64,000 nucleotides of DNA from positions 2,542,001-2,606,000 of the forward strand of contig NZ_CP019285.1 of the NCBI RefSeq assembly GCF_000226975.2, in the 5' to 3' direction. Within the stretch, counting starts at the first letter, position 1, and each line of letters starts with the position of its first letter. This document shows, one piece after another, positions 35,503-44,687 of the stretch. The translations under genes and the position numbers were made by a program. Under the pieces are notes generated by a model that saw only the letters and a list, made by a program, of their open reading frames with translations, was not told the DNA's origin and searched no databases. The DNA is from Halobiforma lacisalsi AJ5. Its GTDB lineage: Archaea; Halobacteriota; Halobacteria; Halobacteriales; Natrialbaceae.

Positions 35503-35519
35503 ATGATCAGATATACATA
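35503..35519 (+). promoter_or_regulatory. Promoter of the RidA-like/acr3 unit with TGATCAG site
   Basis: ATATACATA (35511-35519) is centred about 27 bp before ATG 35542. Directly upstream, ATGATCAG (35503-35510) repeats the TGATCAG seen at the arsR promoter. The second promoter suggests that the RidA-like gene and acr3 can be expressed independently of arsR. Confidence 0.5.
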
Positions 35520-35541
35520 CCTGGAGTCGCTCATTTGAGAT

Positions 35542-36000
35542 ATGGTTGAATCGAATGTGAGTCGACGGAACGAACCGGGCGAATCACAGGAGGACCCTGG
35601 CACCGACAGAAGCCGACCGAGTTCCGCCGGATGCCGGCAACGGGAGTCGACGGCCTCGACCGGTGCGTTCGGCCAGCGAATCGGGCGGTCGGACCTCGTC
35701 TTCCTCGAGGGAATCCTCCCTGCTGCGGACGGGCGCGTCGGCGATGAACCGATCGAGCGCCAGACCGAACGCTGCCTCGATCGGCTCGAGGAGGTCCTCG
35801 CGGGCTACGGCCTCGGCCTCGAGGACCTGGTGCGTGTCAGGGTCGCGATGACGGATCTGGACGCGGAGAGTCGTCGGCAGGTCGACGACGCCTACGCCGA
35901 GCGGTTCGACTGCGAATTCCCGCCACGGACGGTGGAGGGTGTCTGTGAACTGCCGGGCGACGCCAGGATCCAGCTCGAGGCGATCGCAGCCGACGAATGA
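35542..36000 (+). CDS. RidA/YjgF-like protein in the ars cluster
   Basis: 152 residues. A polar N-terminal extension of about 35 residues precedes a Rid-family domain: ASTGAFGQRIGRSDLVFLEGILPA, IERQTERCLDRLEEVLAGYG, LEDLVRVRVAMTDL, and the C-terminal FPPRTVEGVCELPGDARIQLEAIA. The arginine equivalent to the catalytic Arg of RidA (in PPRTV) is present. Rid proteins hydrolyse reactive enamines/imines; some branches are chaperone-like. Placement between arsR and acr3, with its own promoter, suggests a role under arsenic or thiol stress. That link is inference. Confidence 0.8.
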   Translation: MVESNVSRRNEPGESQEDPGTDRSRPSSAGCRQRESTASTGAFGQRIGRSDLVFLEGILPAADGRVGDEPIERQTERCLDRLEEVLAGYGLGLEDLVRVRVAMTDLDAESRRQVDDAYAERFDCEFPPRTVEGVCELPGDARIQLEAIAADE

Positions 36001-36106
36001 CGCGACCGATGAAACTGCTCAGGTACTCGAAACCCACGACGCGAGAGGTCGTATCGGGACGGAACTGGATGGGATCGACGGCCGGTCGGACGGAGGGACG
36101 GGATCG

Positions 36107-37291
36107 ATGAACGATGGAGACAACGTCCACGAACACGGGCCGGACTGTGGCTGTCCGGACTGTGGCGATCCGCGGTCGATGGACGTTCTCGACAAGTACC
36201 TGACCGTCTGGATCTTCGCGGCGATGGCGGTCGGCGTCGGACTCGGCTACGTCGCACCCGGCGTCGTCGCGCCGATCCAGGAGTACCACCTCGTCGAGAT
36301 CGGACTGATCCTGATGATGTACCCGCCGCTGGCGAAGGTCGACTACCGGCGGCTGCCGACGGTGTTCAGGAAGTGGCGGGTGCTCAGTCTCAGTCTGCTG
36401 CAAAACTGGCTCATCGGACCGACGCTGATGTTCCTGCTTGCAGTGGTCTTCTTCAGCGGACTCGTCCCGCCGTTTCCGGCCAATCCCGAGTACTTCCTCG
36501 GGCTGGTCTTCATCGGCATGGCCCGCTGTATCGCCATGGTACTCGTCTGGAACGACCTTGCGGATGGTTCGAGCGAGTACGCCGCCGGGCTGGTGGCGTT
36601 CAACAGCGTGTTCCAGATCCTTACCTACGGGGTGTACGTCTGGTTCTTCGCGCTGTTTCTCCCGCCACTGTTGGGAATGGACGCTCTCGTGGCTGGGATC
36701 GGTGCGTTCGAGATCACCGTCGAGCAGGTCTTCCGCGCGATCGCGATCTTCCTCGGCGTTCCGTTCGCCGCGGGCATCCTCACCCGCCTGGGCGGGGTGC
36801 ATACCAGGGGCGAAGAGTGGTACGACGAGGAGTTCGTCCCGAAAATCAGCCCCCTCACCCTGGTCGCACTGCTGTTTACGGTTATCGTCATGTTCGCCAC
36901 ACAGGGTGACAACATTCTCGCACAGCCGACCGACGTCCTCTGGATCGCGGTCCCGCTGACGATCTACTTCGTCGTGATGTTTCTGGTAAGCTTCGCGATG
37001 GGCCGTGGCATCGGTGCGGACTACTCGACGACGACGGCGATCGGCTTTACTGCCGCGTCGAACAACTTCGAACTCGCGATCGCGGTCGCCGTCGCCGTCT
37101 TCGGCGTCGGTTCCGGGGTCGCCTTCGCGACCGTCGTCGGCCCGCTGATCGAGGTTCCGGTTCTGCTGGCACTGGTCCACGTCGCGATCCGCCTCCAGGA
37201 ACGGTTCGACTGGACGGGGTACGAAACCGGAACGCTCGAGAACGCCGAGGGTGGCGTCGAGGTCGATCGGGCGACCGAAACGGACGACTGA
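36107..37291 (+). CDS. acr3: ACR3-type arsenite efflux permease
   Basis: Start at ATG 36107 (MNDGDNVHEHGPDCGCPDC) with GGAGG 10 nt upstream; the open frame extends back across the RidA-like gene without family resemblance. 394 residues with about ten hydrophobic helices. The functional cysteine is in MARCIAMVLVWNDLA and the conserved glutamate in FTAASNNFELAIAVAVAVFG, both typical of ACR3. It exports As(III) across the membrane. Before helix 1 there is an unusual Cys-containing tail (GPDCGCPDCGDP). No arsenate reductase or ArsA is adjacent. The gene is convergent with the sensor kinase. Confidence 0.92.
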   Translation: MNDGDNVHEHGPDCGCPDCGDPRSMDVLDKYLTVWIFAAMAVGVGLGYVAPGVVAPIQEYHLVEIGLILMMYPPLAKVDYRRLPTVFRKWRVLSLSLLQNWLIGPTLMFLLAVVFFSGLVPPFPANPEYFLGLVFIGMARCIAMVLVWNDLADGSSEYAAGLVAFNSVFQILTYGVYVWFFALFLPPLLGMDALVAGIGAFEITVEQVFRAIAIFLGVPFAAGILTRLGGVHTRGEEWYDEEFVPKISPLTLVALLFTVIVMFATQGDNILAQPTDVLWIAVPLTIYFVVMFLVSFAMGRGIGADYSTTTAIGFTAASNNFELAIAVAVAVFGVGSGVAFATVVGPLIEVPVLLALVHVAIRLQERFDWTGYETGTLENAEGGVEVDRATETDD

Positions 37292-37328
37292 CCTTCCCGG
37301 CGAGCCGTCCGCTCGAGCCACTCGCGGG

Positions 37329-39617
37329 CTACTCGACGAACTCGACGCCCGTTATTTCGAACCGGACGCCCCCGTCGACGCTGTCGCTCACACGGACGTC
37401 CCAGCCGTGGGCGTCGACGATCTGTTTCACGATGTACAGGCCGAACCCTGTCCCGTCGCTGGACGTCGAGTAACCGACGTCGAACACGTCCTCGCGGTCC
37501 GCCTCCGAAATTCCCGGTCCGTCGTCGGCGACGTAGAACCCGTCGTCCTCGTCCTCGTCCTCGAGATTGCCGATCCGGACCGTCACGTCGTTGCCGCCGT
37601 GATCGATCGCGTTCCGGACGAGGTTCTCGAAGAGTTGCTGGAGCCGCCCGGCGTCGGCCTCCAGTTCCCGATCGCACTCGACCTCGAGCGTTGCATCCGC
37701 CGTGGCGACGCTCCGCCAGCAGCGCTCGGCCAGTGACGCGAGGTTGATACGTTCCCGTTCGCCGATCTCCTCCCCGTTGCGCGCGAGCGACAGCAGGTCC
37801 TCGATCAGTCCGTCGATACGGTCGAGCGCCCACTCGACTTCCTCGAGGTGTTCGTCGACCGTCTCCGGTCCGTCCGAACGGGCTAGCTCGAGGTTCCCTT
37901 TCGCGACCGAAACCGGATTACGGAGGTCGTGGGAAACGACGCTGACGAACTCGTCCAGCCGCTCGTTCTGTCGCTCTAGCTGCTCGGTTCGCTCGTGGAG
38001 CGCGCGCTTGTCCTGCAACTGGGCGAGTTTGACCGTCGCGTGACCGACGAGGAGTTCGGCGAACTCGCGGTCGTGACGGTCGAACGCCTCGACGTCGCTC
38101 GAGACGGTCTGGAACGTGCCGAACTCCCCGATCGGGATCGTCAGTGCCGAGCGGTACTCCGGATCCGCCGGGGTGATCTCGCTCTCACGGAGGTCGTCGA
38201 CGACGATCGTCTCCTGGCGGGTGTACGCCCTCGTGGCGAAGCTGTCTTCCTCTAGTGACGTCCGATCGTGGTACTCCCGGTCGTCGACCTCGAGCGTCCA
38301 GGCTTCCTGGATCAGGTAACCGTCCCGTTCGACGTCGATCGCCACGAGATCGAACTCGAGGATCCGTTCGGCCGTCTCGGTGAGTGCCTCGTAGACCGCC
38401 GTGGGTTCGTCCGCGCCGCCGATCCGTCTGGCCGCAGCGTGGAGCGCGGACAGCGTCCGTTCGCGGTCCTTTCGCTCCGAGATCTTTCGAGAGTTGACGA
38501 CGTAGCCGTCGAGCGCGGTATCGATCACGCCGCTGGTGACCGACTCGAGCCAGACCCACGAGCCGTCGGCGTGTTCGAACCGGTATTCGACTCGCCTCCT
38601 GTCGGGTTCGGCGTCGACCGGTTGCTCGGTCATCGACCGGAACGTCTCCAGAACGCGGTCCCGGTCCTCGGGATGCACGTACTCGAACGCGTTCTCACCG
38701 ACCAGTTCGTCGGGCTCGTAGCCCAGCACCCGTTCGATGGCCGCACTCTCGTACGAGATCGTCCCGTCTTTTTCGAGGACGGTGATGACGTCCATCGCGT
38801 TCTCGATATAGGCCCGGTAGCGACGGGTGACGCGCTCGAGTTCCCGTTCCTGGGTCTTGCGCTCGGTGATGTCGCGGGTGAAGCCGACGATTCGGGCCAC
38901 GGTCCCCTCCTCGTCGAAGACGGGTTCGCACTTCACCCAGACCCAGCCCGTCTCTCCGTTCCGCCGAATCCGGTACTCGAAGTCGTTCGCCTCGCCGTTC
39001 GAGGCCGCTTCCATCACCTCTTCGACTAGGTCCCGATCCTCCGGATGAACGGCCTGCAGGAAATCCAGGGGGTCTTCCTCGAGGGCCTCCCGGGAGCGTC
39101 CCCAGACCCGTTCGTATCCGGAGACGAACAACAGTTCCTCCCACTCGGCATCGAACATCCAGACACAGTCGGGGATGTTCTCGGTGAGGTCCGCCAATCG
39201 CCGTCGGAATCGGTCGGCTTCCCGCTCGCTTCGCCGCCTCTCCACGGCGTTCTCGATCCGGTTGGCGAGGACTGCGTACTGTCCCGTCCCGGTCTCCTTC
39301 CGGACGTAGTCGGTGGCGCCGGCCGAAATCGCCTCGCTTGCGACCTCGTCGGTGCCTTTCGCGGTAAAGAGGATGAACGGCAAGTCGGGATACGCCGCTC
39401 GAACGGCCTCGAGAAACTCGAGACCGTTTCGACCGGGCATCTCGTAGTCGGAGACGACGCAGTCGATCCCGCCGGCCTCGAGTCGATCCAGGCCCGCCTC
39501 GACGTTCGTCGCGGTGACGACCGAGAGCCGATCGTCCGCTCGCTCGAGAAACGTCGCTGCGAGCTCCGCGAACTCGGCATCGTCGTCGACGTGCAGGACC
39601 CGAATCGGGTCAGCCAT
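37329..39617 (-). CDS. Hybrid sensor histidine kinase (REC-PAS-PAS-GAF-HisKA-HATPase)
   Basis: 762 residues. Domains in order: an N-terminal receiver (about 1-120) with the phospho-acceptor in CVVSDYEMPG; PAS (about 135-255, ending FTRDITERK); a second PAS (about 265-375); GAF (about 395-535); HisKA with the H-box VSVVSHDLRNPVSV; and a HATPase with ENLVRNAIDHGG, DDGPGI and GTGFGLYIVKQIV. No membrane segments, so a cytoplasmic sensor. It sits between acr3 and pstB in the orientation of the pst operon. A phosphate-sensing role is suggested only by position. Confidence 0.92.
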   Translation of the reverse strand: MADPIRVLHVDDDAEFAELAATFLERADDRLSVVTATNVEAGLDRLEAGGIDCVVSDYEMPGRNGLEFLEAVRAAYPDLPFILFTAKGTDEVASEAISAGATDYVRKETGTGQYAVLANRIENAVERRRSEREADRFRRRLADLTENIPDCVWMFDAEWEELLFVSGYERVWGRSREALEEDPLDFLQAVHPEDRDLVEEVMEAASNGEANDFEYRIRRNGETGWVWVKCEPVFDEEGTVARIVGFTRDITERKTQERELERVTRRYRAYIENAMDVITVLEKDGTISYESAAIERVLGYEPDELVGENAFEYVHPEDRDRVLETFRSMTEQPVDAEPDRRRVEYRFEHADGSWVWLESVTSGVIDTALDGYVVNSRKISERKDRERTLSALHAAARRIGGADEPTAVYEALTETAERILEFDLVAIDVERDGYLIQEAWTLEVDDREYHDRTSLEEDSFATRAYTRQETIVVDDLRESEITPADPEYRSALTIPIGEFGTFQTVSSDVEAFDRHDREFAELLVGHATVKLAQLQDKRALHERTEQLERQNERLDEFVSVVSHDLRNPVSVAKGNLELARSDGPETVDEHLEEVEWALDRIDGLIEDLLSLARNGEEIGERERINLASLAERCWRSVATADATLEVECDRELEADAGRLQQLFENLVRNAIDHGGNDVTVRIGNLEDEDEDDGFYVADDGPGISEADREDVFDVGYSTSSDGTGFGLYIVKQIVDAHGWDVRVSDSVDGGVRFEITGVEFVE

Positions 39618-39752
39618 ACCACCGCCTTGTGATTTTTCTCAGTAATGCTTTGTGGTAGACCGTGACAACGAGGTGACAGCGGTGCTCACCGTTCGAGCTA
39701 CGGACCCGAGACGGACGACCGGCGGCCCGTAGATCGAAACGAATCTTGGGGG

Positions 39753-40616
39753 TTACCCGAACTTGCCGGTGATGTAGTCCTCGACGCGGTCGTGTTCGGG
39801 ATTCTCGAAGATCTTGTTCGTGTCGTCGAACTCCACGAGGCGGCCTCCGGTGAGGAAGACGGCCGTTTTGTCCGAGATGCGGGCCGCCTGCTGCATGTTG
39901 TGGGTGACGATGACGACCGTGTACTCCTCGGCGAGTTCCTCGACCAGGTCCTCGATCTTCGAGGTCGCGACGGGGTCGAGCGCCGACGCCGGCTCGTCCA
40001 TCAGGATGACCTCCGGGTCGGGTGCGATCGCTCGCGCAATGCACAGGCGCTGCTGCTGGCCGCCCGACAGCTCGAGGCCGCTGGTATCCAGCTGGCCTTC
40101 GACCTCGTCGAGGAGGGCGGCCCGCTCAAGGGCAGTGTGAACTTTCTCGTCGAGGTCGCCGTCGTCTTCGCCCTGGACGCGGAGGCCGTAGGCGACGTTG
40201 TCGTAGATGGACTTGGGGAAGGGGTTCGGCTTCTGGAAGACCATGCCGATCTTCCGGCGGAGGGCGACGGGGTCGACGTCGTCGTCGTAGACGTTCTTCC
40301 CGCGGAAGAAGAGGTCGCCCTCGACGCGGGCGACGTCGATGAGGTCGTTCATTCGGTTGATCGACCGCAAGAACGTCGACTTCCCACAGCCCGACGGGCC
40401 GATCAGCGCCGTCACCTGCTGTTCCGGGATTTCCATCGAGATACTCTGTAGTGCCTGGTCGTCGCCGTAGTAGACGTCCAGGTCCCGCGACTCGATCACT
40501 GGATCGGCGACCGAACCCGAACGGTCGGTTGCGGGTTCGGCGTCCGTCGCTGGTTCGGTCGTCGGTCGGTCGTCGGTACGGTCGGTCGGAGTCTGGGTGG
40601 TCGTGCGTTGGGTCAT
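39753..40616 (-). CDS. pstB: Phosphate ABC transporter ATPase PstB, copy 1
   Basis: 287 residues. After a 45-residue Thr/Asp-rich tail comes the ABC domain: Walker [11 protein letters not shown]-loop [14 protein letters not shown], signature [14 protein letters not shown], Walker [14 protein letters not shown] and the switch histidine in [13 protein letters not shown]. It energises phosphate import through PstCA. The start is 7 bp after the pstA stop, so it is the last gene of pstS-C-A-B. From the codon for Ile-Glu-Ser-Arg onward it is nearly identical to the copy at 43821-44687, both in protein and in DNA. Confidence 0.95.
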   Translation of the reverse strand: MTQRTTTQTPTDRTDDRPTTEPATDAEPATDRSGSVADPVIESRDLDVYYGDDQALQSISMEIPEQQVTALIGPSGCGKSTFLRSINRMNDLIDVARVEGDLFFRGKNVYDDDVDPVALRRKIGMVFQKPNPFPKSIYDNVAYGLRVQGEDDGDLDEKVHTALERAALLDEVEGQLDTSGLELSGGQQQRLCIARAIAPDPEVILMDEPASALDPVATSKIEDLVEELAEEYTVVIVTHNMQQAARISDKTAVFLTGGRLVEFDDTNKIFENPEHDRVEDYITGKFG

Positions 40617-40623
40617 CGGGTGA

Positions 40624-41574
40624 TCACTCCTGGGTCTGGTATCGGTTGCGGATGACGATCGCGATCGAGTTGATCGACAGCAGGATGACGAGCAGCGTCA
40701 CCACGCCGGCCGCGACGACGCCGTACTGGAACTCCGTCTCGGGGAGGTCCGCCCACGTGTAGATCTGCATGGGCATCGCACTGATCTTGCTGAAGAGGCT
40801 GTTCGGAACGCCGAAGACGGCCGTGGGAGCGCCGATCATGATAAGCGGCGCGGTCTCGCCGATCGCCCGCCCGAGCGCGAGGATCGTCCCGGTCAGGATG
40901 CCGGGCATCGCCCGCGGGAGGACGACGTTGCGGATCGTCTGCCACTTCGTCGCGCCCATGCCATAGCTGGCCTGGCGCTGTGAATCGGGCACCGAGCGGA
41001 TCGCCTCCTGGGCCGAGATGATGACGATCGGCAGGATGAGCAGGGACACCGTGAAGCCGGCCACCAGCAACGTCCCGAATCCGATATTGAGCAGCCCCAC
41101 GAACAGGCCGAGCCCGAGCAGCCCGTAGACGACCGAGGGGACACCGGCGAGGTTCGCGATGTTGAGCTGGATGAACCGGGTCAGCGGCCCGTCGCTTGCG
41201 TACTCCTCGAGGTAGATCGCCGCGCCGACGCCCAGCGGGAAGGTGATCAGCGCGATCAGGATCATCAGCGCGATCGAGCCGACGATCGCCGGGAAGAAGC
41301 CAGCGTTGTACGGATTGCTGAAGCTCGGCGGGTTCGTGAGGAACGCCCAGTCGACCCACGGCCCGTTCGCGGGGTCGAAGATCGCCAGCGCGTCCACGAG
41401 TACGTTGAGGAGCAACGCGGCGAGCGCGACGATGCCGACCAGCGCCGCCGCCAGCGTGAGCCAGCGGAACGCGACGTCTTTCGTCCGACTCACCTGTTCG
41501 AACGACGGTTGTCGTGGCGATTCCGATGCGTCAGTGAGATCCGTTTCCGTTGTCGAGTCCGTTTCCGAAGACAT
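40624..41574 (-). CDS. pstA: Phosphate ABC transporter permease PstA
   Basis: 316 residues from ATG 41574; stop and start overlap with pstC as TAATG. A polar N-terminus ([16 protein letters not shown]) precedes six hydrophobic helices with the binding-protein-dependent permease signature in the cytoplasmic loop ([22 protein letters not shown]). It forms the membrane channel with PstC. Periplasm-side regions contain [15 protein letters not shown]. The tight coupling to pstC and the 7-bp gap to pstB mark a single operon. Confidence 0.94.
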   Translation of the reverse strand: MSSETDSTTETDLTDASESPRQPSFEQVSRTKDVAFRWLTLAAALVGIVALAALLLNVLVDALAIFDPANGPWVDWAFLTNPPSFSNPYNAGFFPAIVGSIALMILIALITFPLGVGAAIYLEEYASDGPLTRFIQLNIANLAGVPSVVYGLLGLGLFVGLLNIGFGTLLVAGFTVSLLILPIVIISAQEAIRSVPDSQRQASYGMGATKWQTIRNVVLPRAMPGILTGTILALGRAIGETAPLIMIGAPTAVFGVPNSLFSKISAMPMQIYTWADLPETEFQYGVVAAGVVTLLVILLSINSIAIVIRNRYQTQE

Positions 41575-42497
41575 TAGCGGTACACCTCCCGGTAGCGCGA
41601 GGAGACCCACTCGCTGAAGAGGTTCATCGCGAACGTGATGACGAACAGCGTCAACCCGACCGCGAACAGGCTCTTGTACTCGGTCGACTGTCCGACGACG
41701 TCGCTGGCCCCGATCTGGACCATCGCGGCGGTCATCGTCTGGACCGACTCGAGGAACATCCCGCCGGGATCGGTCAGGTCGATCATCCGGGGGGTCATCC
41801 CCGCGGCGATGGCGACGATCATCGTCTCACCGATCGCCCGCGAGAGCGCGAGGATGTACGACGAGAGGATGCCGGACAGCGCGGCCGGGACGACGACCGA
41901 CGTCGAGACGGTGAACTTCGTCGCGCCGAGCCCGTAACTGGCCTGGCGAAGCGAGTCCGGAACCGAACTCATCGCGTCCTCGCTGATCGAGGAGACCATC
42001 GGAATGATCATGATCCCGACCATGATCGACGCCGACAGCGCGTTGAAGGTTCCCAGCGGAAGGATGCGGTCGAGTACTGGCGTCACGTAGACGAGCGCGA
42101 AGTAGCCGTAGACGACCGTCGGGACACCCGTGAGCACCTCGAGCGCGGGCTTGAGGTAGGCCCGTCTCCGCTCGGTGGCATACTCCGAGAGGTAGATCGC
42201 CGTCAGCAGTCCGATCGGCAGGGCGATCGCGGCGGAGCCGAAGGTAATGATCAGCGTGCCGGAGATCAGCGGCCAGACACCGTACACTTCGTTCGAGGGA
42301 GTCCACTCGGTCCCGGTGAGGAACTCGAGCGGGGGAACGGCCGCGAAGAAGTCGACGGCGTCGTACAGCAGCGTGCCGATGATCGCCAGCGTCGTCAGGA
42401 TCGAGAGGAAGGCACACACCGCGAAGAAGGTCTTGAACGCGATGCCTCGGAACGAGCGAGCGCCGTCGTTCGTGAGATCGGGCGCGTCAGTACTCAT
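41574..42497 (-). CDS. pstC: Phosphate ABC transporter permease PstC
   Basis: 307 residues from ATG 42497, whose start overlaps the pstS stop (ATGA). Six transmembrane helices and the permease EAA-like loop (GATKFTVSTSVVVPAALSGIL) are visible, along with GTEWTPSNEVYGVWPLISGT, the region typical of PstC between helices 1 and 2. It pairs with PstA. The overlap chain pstS-pstC-pstA indicates translational coupling throughout the operon. Confidence 0.94.
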   Translation of the reverse strand: MSTDAPDLTNDGARSFRGIAFKTFFAVCAFLSILTTLAIIGTLLYDAVDFFAAVPPLEFLTGTEWTPSNEVYGVWPLISGTLIITFGSAAIALPIGLLTAIYLSEYATERRRAYLKPALEVLTGVPTVVYGYFALVYVTPVLDRILPLGTFNALSASIMVGIMIIPMVSSISEDAMSSVPDSLRQASYGLGATKFTVSTSVVVPAALSGILSSYILALSRAIGETMIVAIAAGMTPRMIDLTDPGGMFLESVQTMTAAMVQIGASDVVGQSTEYKSLFAVGLTLFVITFAMNLFSEWVSSRYREVYR

Positions 42498-43471
42498 TCG
42501 TCGACCACCTCCTCGACGACCTCCTCGAACTTCTCGAGGTTCTCGTCGCGCACCTCCTCGGAGACCGGGACGTAGCCGACTTCGTTGATGAGATCGGTCG
42601 AACTCCGCTCGAGGTAGAACCGAACGAAGTCCCGCACTTCGGGCCGTTCCAGCGACTCCCGTGCGGCGTAGATGTACAGCGGCCGGGAGAGCGGCGTATA
42701 CTCGCCCTCGCGAGCAGTCTCGAGCGATGGACCGACACAGCCGTCGCCGTCGTCGATCTCGAGGCCCTTTACCTGCTCGGGGTTCTCGTCGTAGTAGGCG
42801 AACCCGAAGTACCCCATCGCGTACTGGTTACCCTGGATCCCCTGGACGATCGTCCGGTCACGTTCGGTGGCGTGGTAGTCGGTCCGGTGGGTGTCGTCCT
42901 CCTCGAGGATCGTCTCGGCGAAGTAGTCGAAGGTCCCCGAGGTCGTGTCCGCGCCGAAGAACTCGATCTCCTCGTCGGGCCACTCGTCACGGACGTCGCT
43001 CCAGCGATCGGCACCGCCTTCGCGCCAGAACTCCCGGAGTTCCTCGACGGTGAGGCAGTCGACTTCCTCGAGGTCCGGGCTGACGACGACAGTCAGCGCG
43101 TCCGTCGCGACGGTGAACTCGATCGGATCGATTCCGTTCTCTCCGCACTGTTCCCGTTCGACGTCGGCGATTCCGCGGCTCGCGTTGTTGATATCCGTCA
43201 TCCCGGGGCAGAAGAAGTTCGAGAAGCCGCCGCCGGTCCCCGTCTGACTGATCGAGACGGTCACGTCGTCCCGCTCTTTCGAGAACTCGGACGCGACCAC
43301 CTCGGTGATGGGGAACACGGTCGAACTCCCGGCGACGTTTACCTCCCGTGCCCTGTCCGCGAGCGTGCCGGCACAGCCGGCGAGCCCGGTCGACGCCACC
43401 GCGGCCGACCCGGCCAAAAAACGCCGCCGTCCGAGCCCGGACGACGGTTCGCCAGTGGAGTCTTTCGACAT
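42494..43471 (-). CDS. pstS: Phosphate-binding lipoprotein PstS
   Basis: 325 residues from ATG 43471 (a GTG one codon upstream is less likely). The N-terminus is a Tat lipoprotein signal: GRRRFLAG followed by a lipobox LAGC, so the mature protein is anchored outside the cell through the cysteine. The body is a type II periplasmic-binding fold: VNVAGSSTVFPITEVVASEF, VSISQTGTGGGFSNFFCPG, INNASR and TSGTFDYFAE are the phosphate-coordinating regions. First gene of pstS-C-A-B. A strong TATA and a candidate Pho-type box lie upstream. Confidence 0.95.
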   Translation of the reverse strand: MSKDSTGEPSSGLGRRRFLAGSAAVASTGLAGCAGTLADRAREVNVAGSSTVFPITEVVASEFSKERDDVTVSISQTGTGGGFSNFFCPGMTDINNASRGIADVEREQCGENGIDPIEFTVATDALTVVVSPDLEEVDCLTVEELREFWREGGADRWSDVRDEWPDEEIEFFGADTTSGTFDYFAETILEEDDTHRTDYHATERDRTIVQGIQGNQYAMGYFGFAYYDENPEQVKGLEIDDGDGCVGPSLETAREGEYTPLSRPLYIYAARESLERPEVRDFVRFYLERSSTDLINEVGYVPVSEEVRDENLEKFEEVVEEVVDE

Positions 43472-43820
43472 CACTAGGGGATGGCCAACTGCCGGATAAG
43501 TACCATACTATGATGGATATATAGCGGTACGTAGTCATGGGGAAACACGACCTCGAGACGGAGCCAACGGTTATCTCTCGGTACGGGTCTCGAAACACCT
43601 GTTACGGAGAGAAAAGACGCTAAATCGGTCGATCGGCGGCGGGACCGTTAGCTCAGCCACCTGCTCGAGTGACGAGTACGTAGAAGCCGAACGCGTTCGG
43701 AAAGCGATCACGAAAACGGGGAGCCTCAGATTGCAGTCGTATTCGACGGATGAAACGCCGGTCCCGCAGCCCGTCGACGTGACGATACGTAGCCGGATCG
43801 GAACCGTACCGAGGACGGCG
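43472..43820. other. Intergenic region between pstB copy 2 and pstS
   Basis: 349 bp without a credible gene. It holds the pstS promoter (43516-43532) and an imperfect palindrome CCATACTATGATGG (43503-43516) between that promoter and the pstS start. The remaining 280 bp towards pstB copy 2 show no domain-bearing frame on either strand; that stretch may be what is left after loss of genes between a former pstB and pstS. Confidence 0.5.
43516..43532 (-). promoter_or_regulatory. pstS promoter: TATA box abutting a 10-bp box
   Basis: Read on the minus strand, ACGTACCGCT (43532-43523) is followed directly by ATATATC (43522-43516). The TATA element predicts a transcript starting about 20-25 nt before pstS. 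The ACGTACCGCT decamer is repeated exactly upstream of the second pstB (44857-44848), so it is a candidate phosphate-responsive activator site. Confidence 0.5.
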
Positions 43821-44687
43821 CTACCCGAACTTGCCGGTGATGTAGTCTTCGACGCGGTCGTGTTCGGGATTCTCGAAGATCTTGTTCGTGTCGTCGAACT
43901 CCACGAGGCGGCCTCCGGTGAGGAAGACGGCGGTCTTGTCCGAGATGCGGGCCGCCTGCTGCATGTTGTGGGTGACGATGATGACCGTGTACTCCTCGGC
44001 GAGTTCCTCGACCAGGTCCTCGATCTTCGAGGTCGCGACGGGGTCGAGCGCCGACGCCGGCTCGTCCATCAGGATCACTTCCGGGTCGGGCGCGATCGCT
44101 CGCGCAATGCACAGGCGCTGCTGCTGGCCGCCGGAGAGGTCCAGCCCGCTCGTCTCGAGTTGGTCCTCGACCTCGTCGAGGAGGGCAGCCCGCTCGAGGG
44201 CGGTGTGGACCTGTTCGTCGAGGTCGCCGTCGTCTTCGCCCTGGACGCGGAGGCCGTAGGCGACGTTGTCGTAGATGGACTTGGGGAAGGGGTTCGGCTT
44301 CTGGAAGACCATGCCGATCTTCCGGCGCAGGGCGACGGGATCGACGTCGTCGTCGTAGACGTTCTTCCCGCGGAAGAAGAGGTCGCCCTCGACGCGAGCG
44401 ACGTCGATGAGGTCGTTCATCCGGTTGATCGACCGCAAGAACGTCGACTTCCCACAGCCCGACGGGCCGATCAGCGCCGTCACCTGCTGTTCCGGGATCT
44501 CCATCGAGATACTCTGTAGCGCCTGGTCGTCGCCGTAGTAGACGTCCAGGTCCCGCGACTCGATGATCGTCTCGGCCGGTTCGGCGTCGCGGCGAGAATC
44601 TTCGTCGGTAACCGACCCGATCCCGGATTCCGGACGGCCGGTCTCGGACGTCGATACAGTTCCTGGGCCGCCGCCGTTCGCGGTCAT
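43821..44687 (-). CDS. pstB: Phosphate ABC transporter ATPase PstB, copy 2
   Basis: 288 residues. The N-terminal 46 residues ([20 protein letters not shown]...) are unrelated to copy 1, but from Ile-Glu-Ser-Arg onward the two proteins differ at only about six positions (for example Lys/Gln, Gly/Asp, Asp/Glu, Glu/Asp and two Val/Ile). All ABC motifs are intact: [18 protein letters not shown] and [11 protein letters not shown]. It lies 349 bp upstream of pstS in the same direction, so the locus reads pstB2-pstS-pstC-pstA-pstB1. It may serve the same permease or a second Pst system whose other genes are gone. Confidence 0.94.
   Translation of the reverse strand: MTANGGGPGTVSTSETGRPESGIGSVTDEDSRRDAEPAETIIESRDLDVYYGDDQALQSISMEIPEQQVTALIGPSGCGKSTFLRSINRMNDLIDVARVEGDLFFRGKNVYDDDVDPVALRRKIGMVFQKPNPFPKSIYDNVAYGLRVQGEDDGDLDEQVHTALERAALLDEVEDQLETSGLDLSGGQQQRLCIARAIAPDPEVILMDEPASALDPVATSKIEDLVEELAEEYTVIIVTHNMQQAARISDKTAVFLTGGRLVEFDDTNKIFENPEHDRVEDYITGKFG

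Noticed and set aside
35939-36106. Longer N-terminus for ACR3 overlapping the RidA-like gene
   Set aside because: The 56 extra residues overlap a gene with clear Rid motifs, and ATG 36107 has a purine-rich GGAGG at a workable distance.
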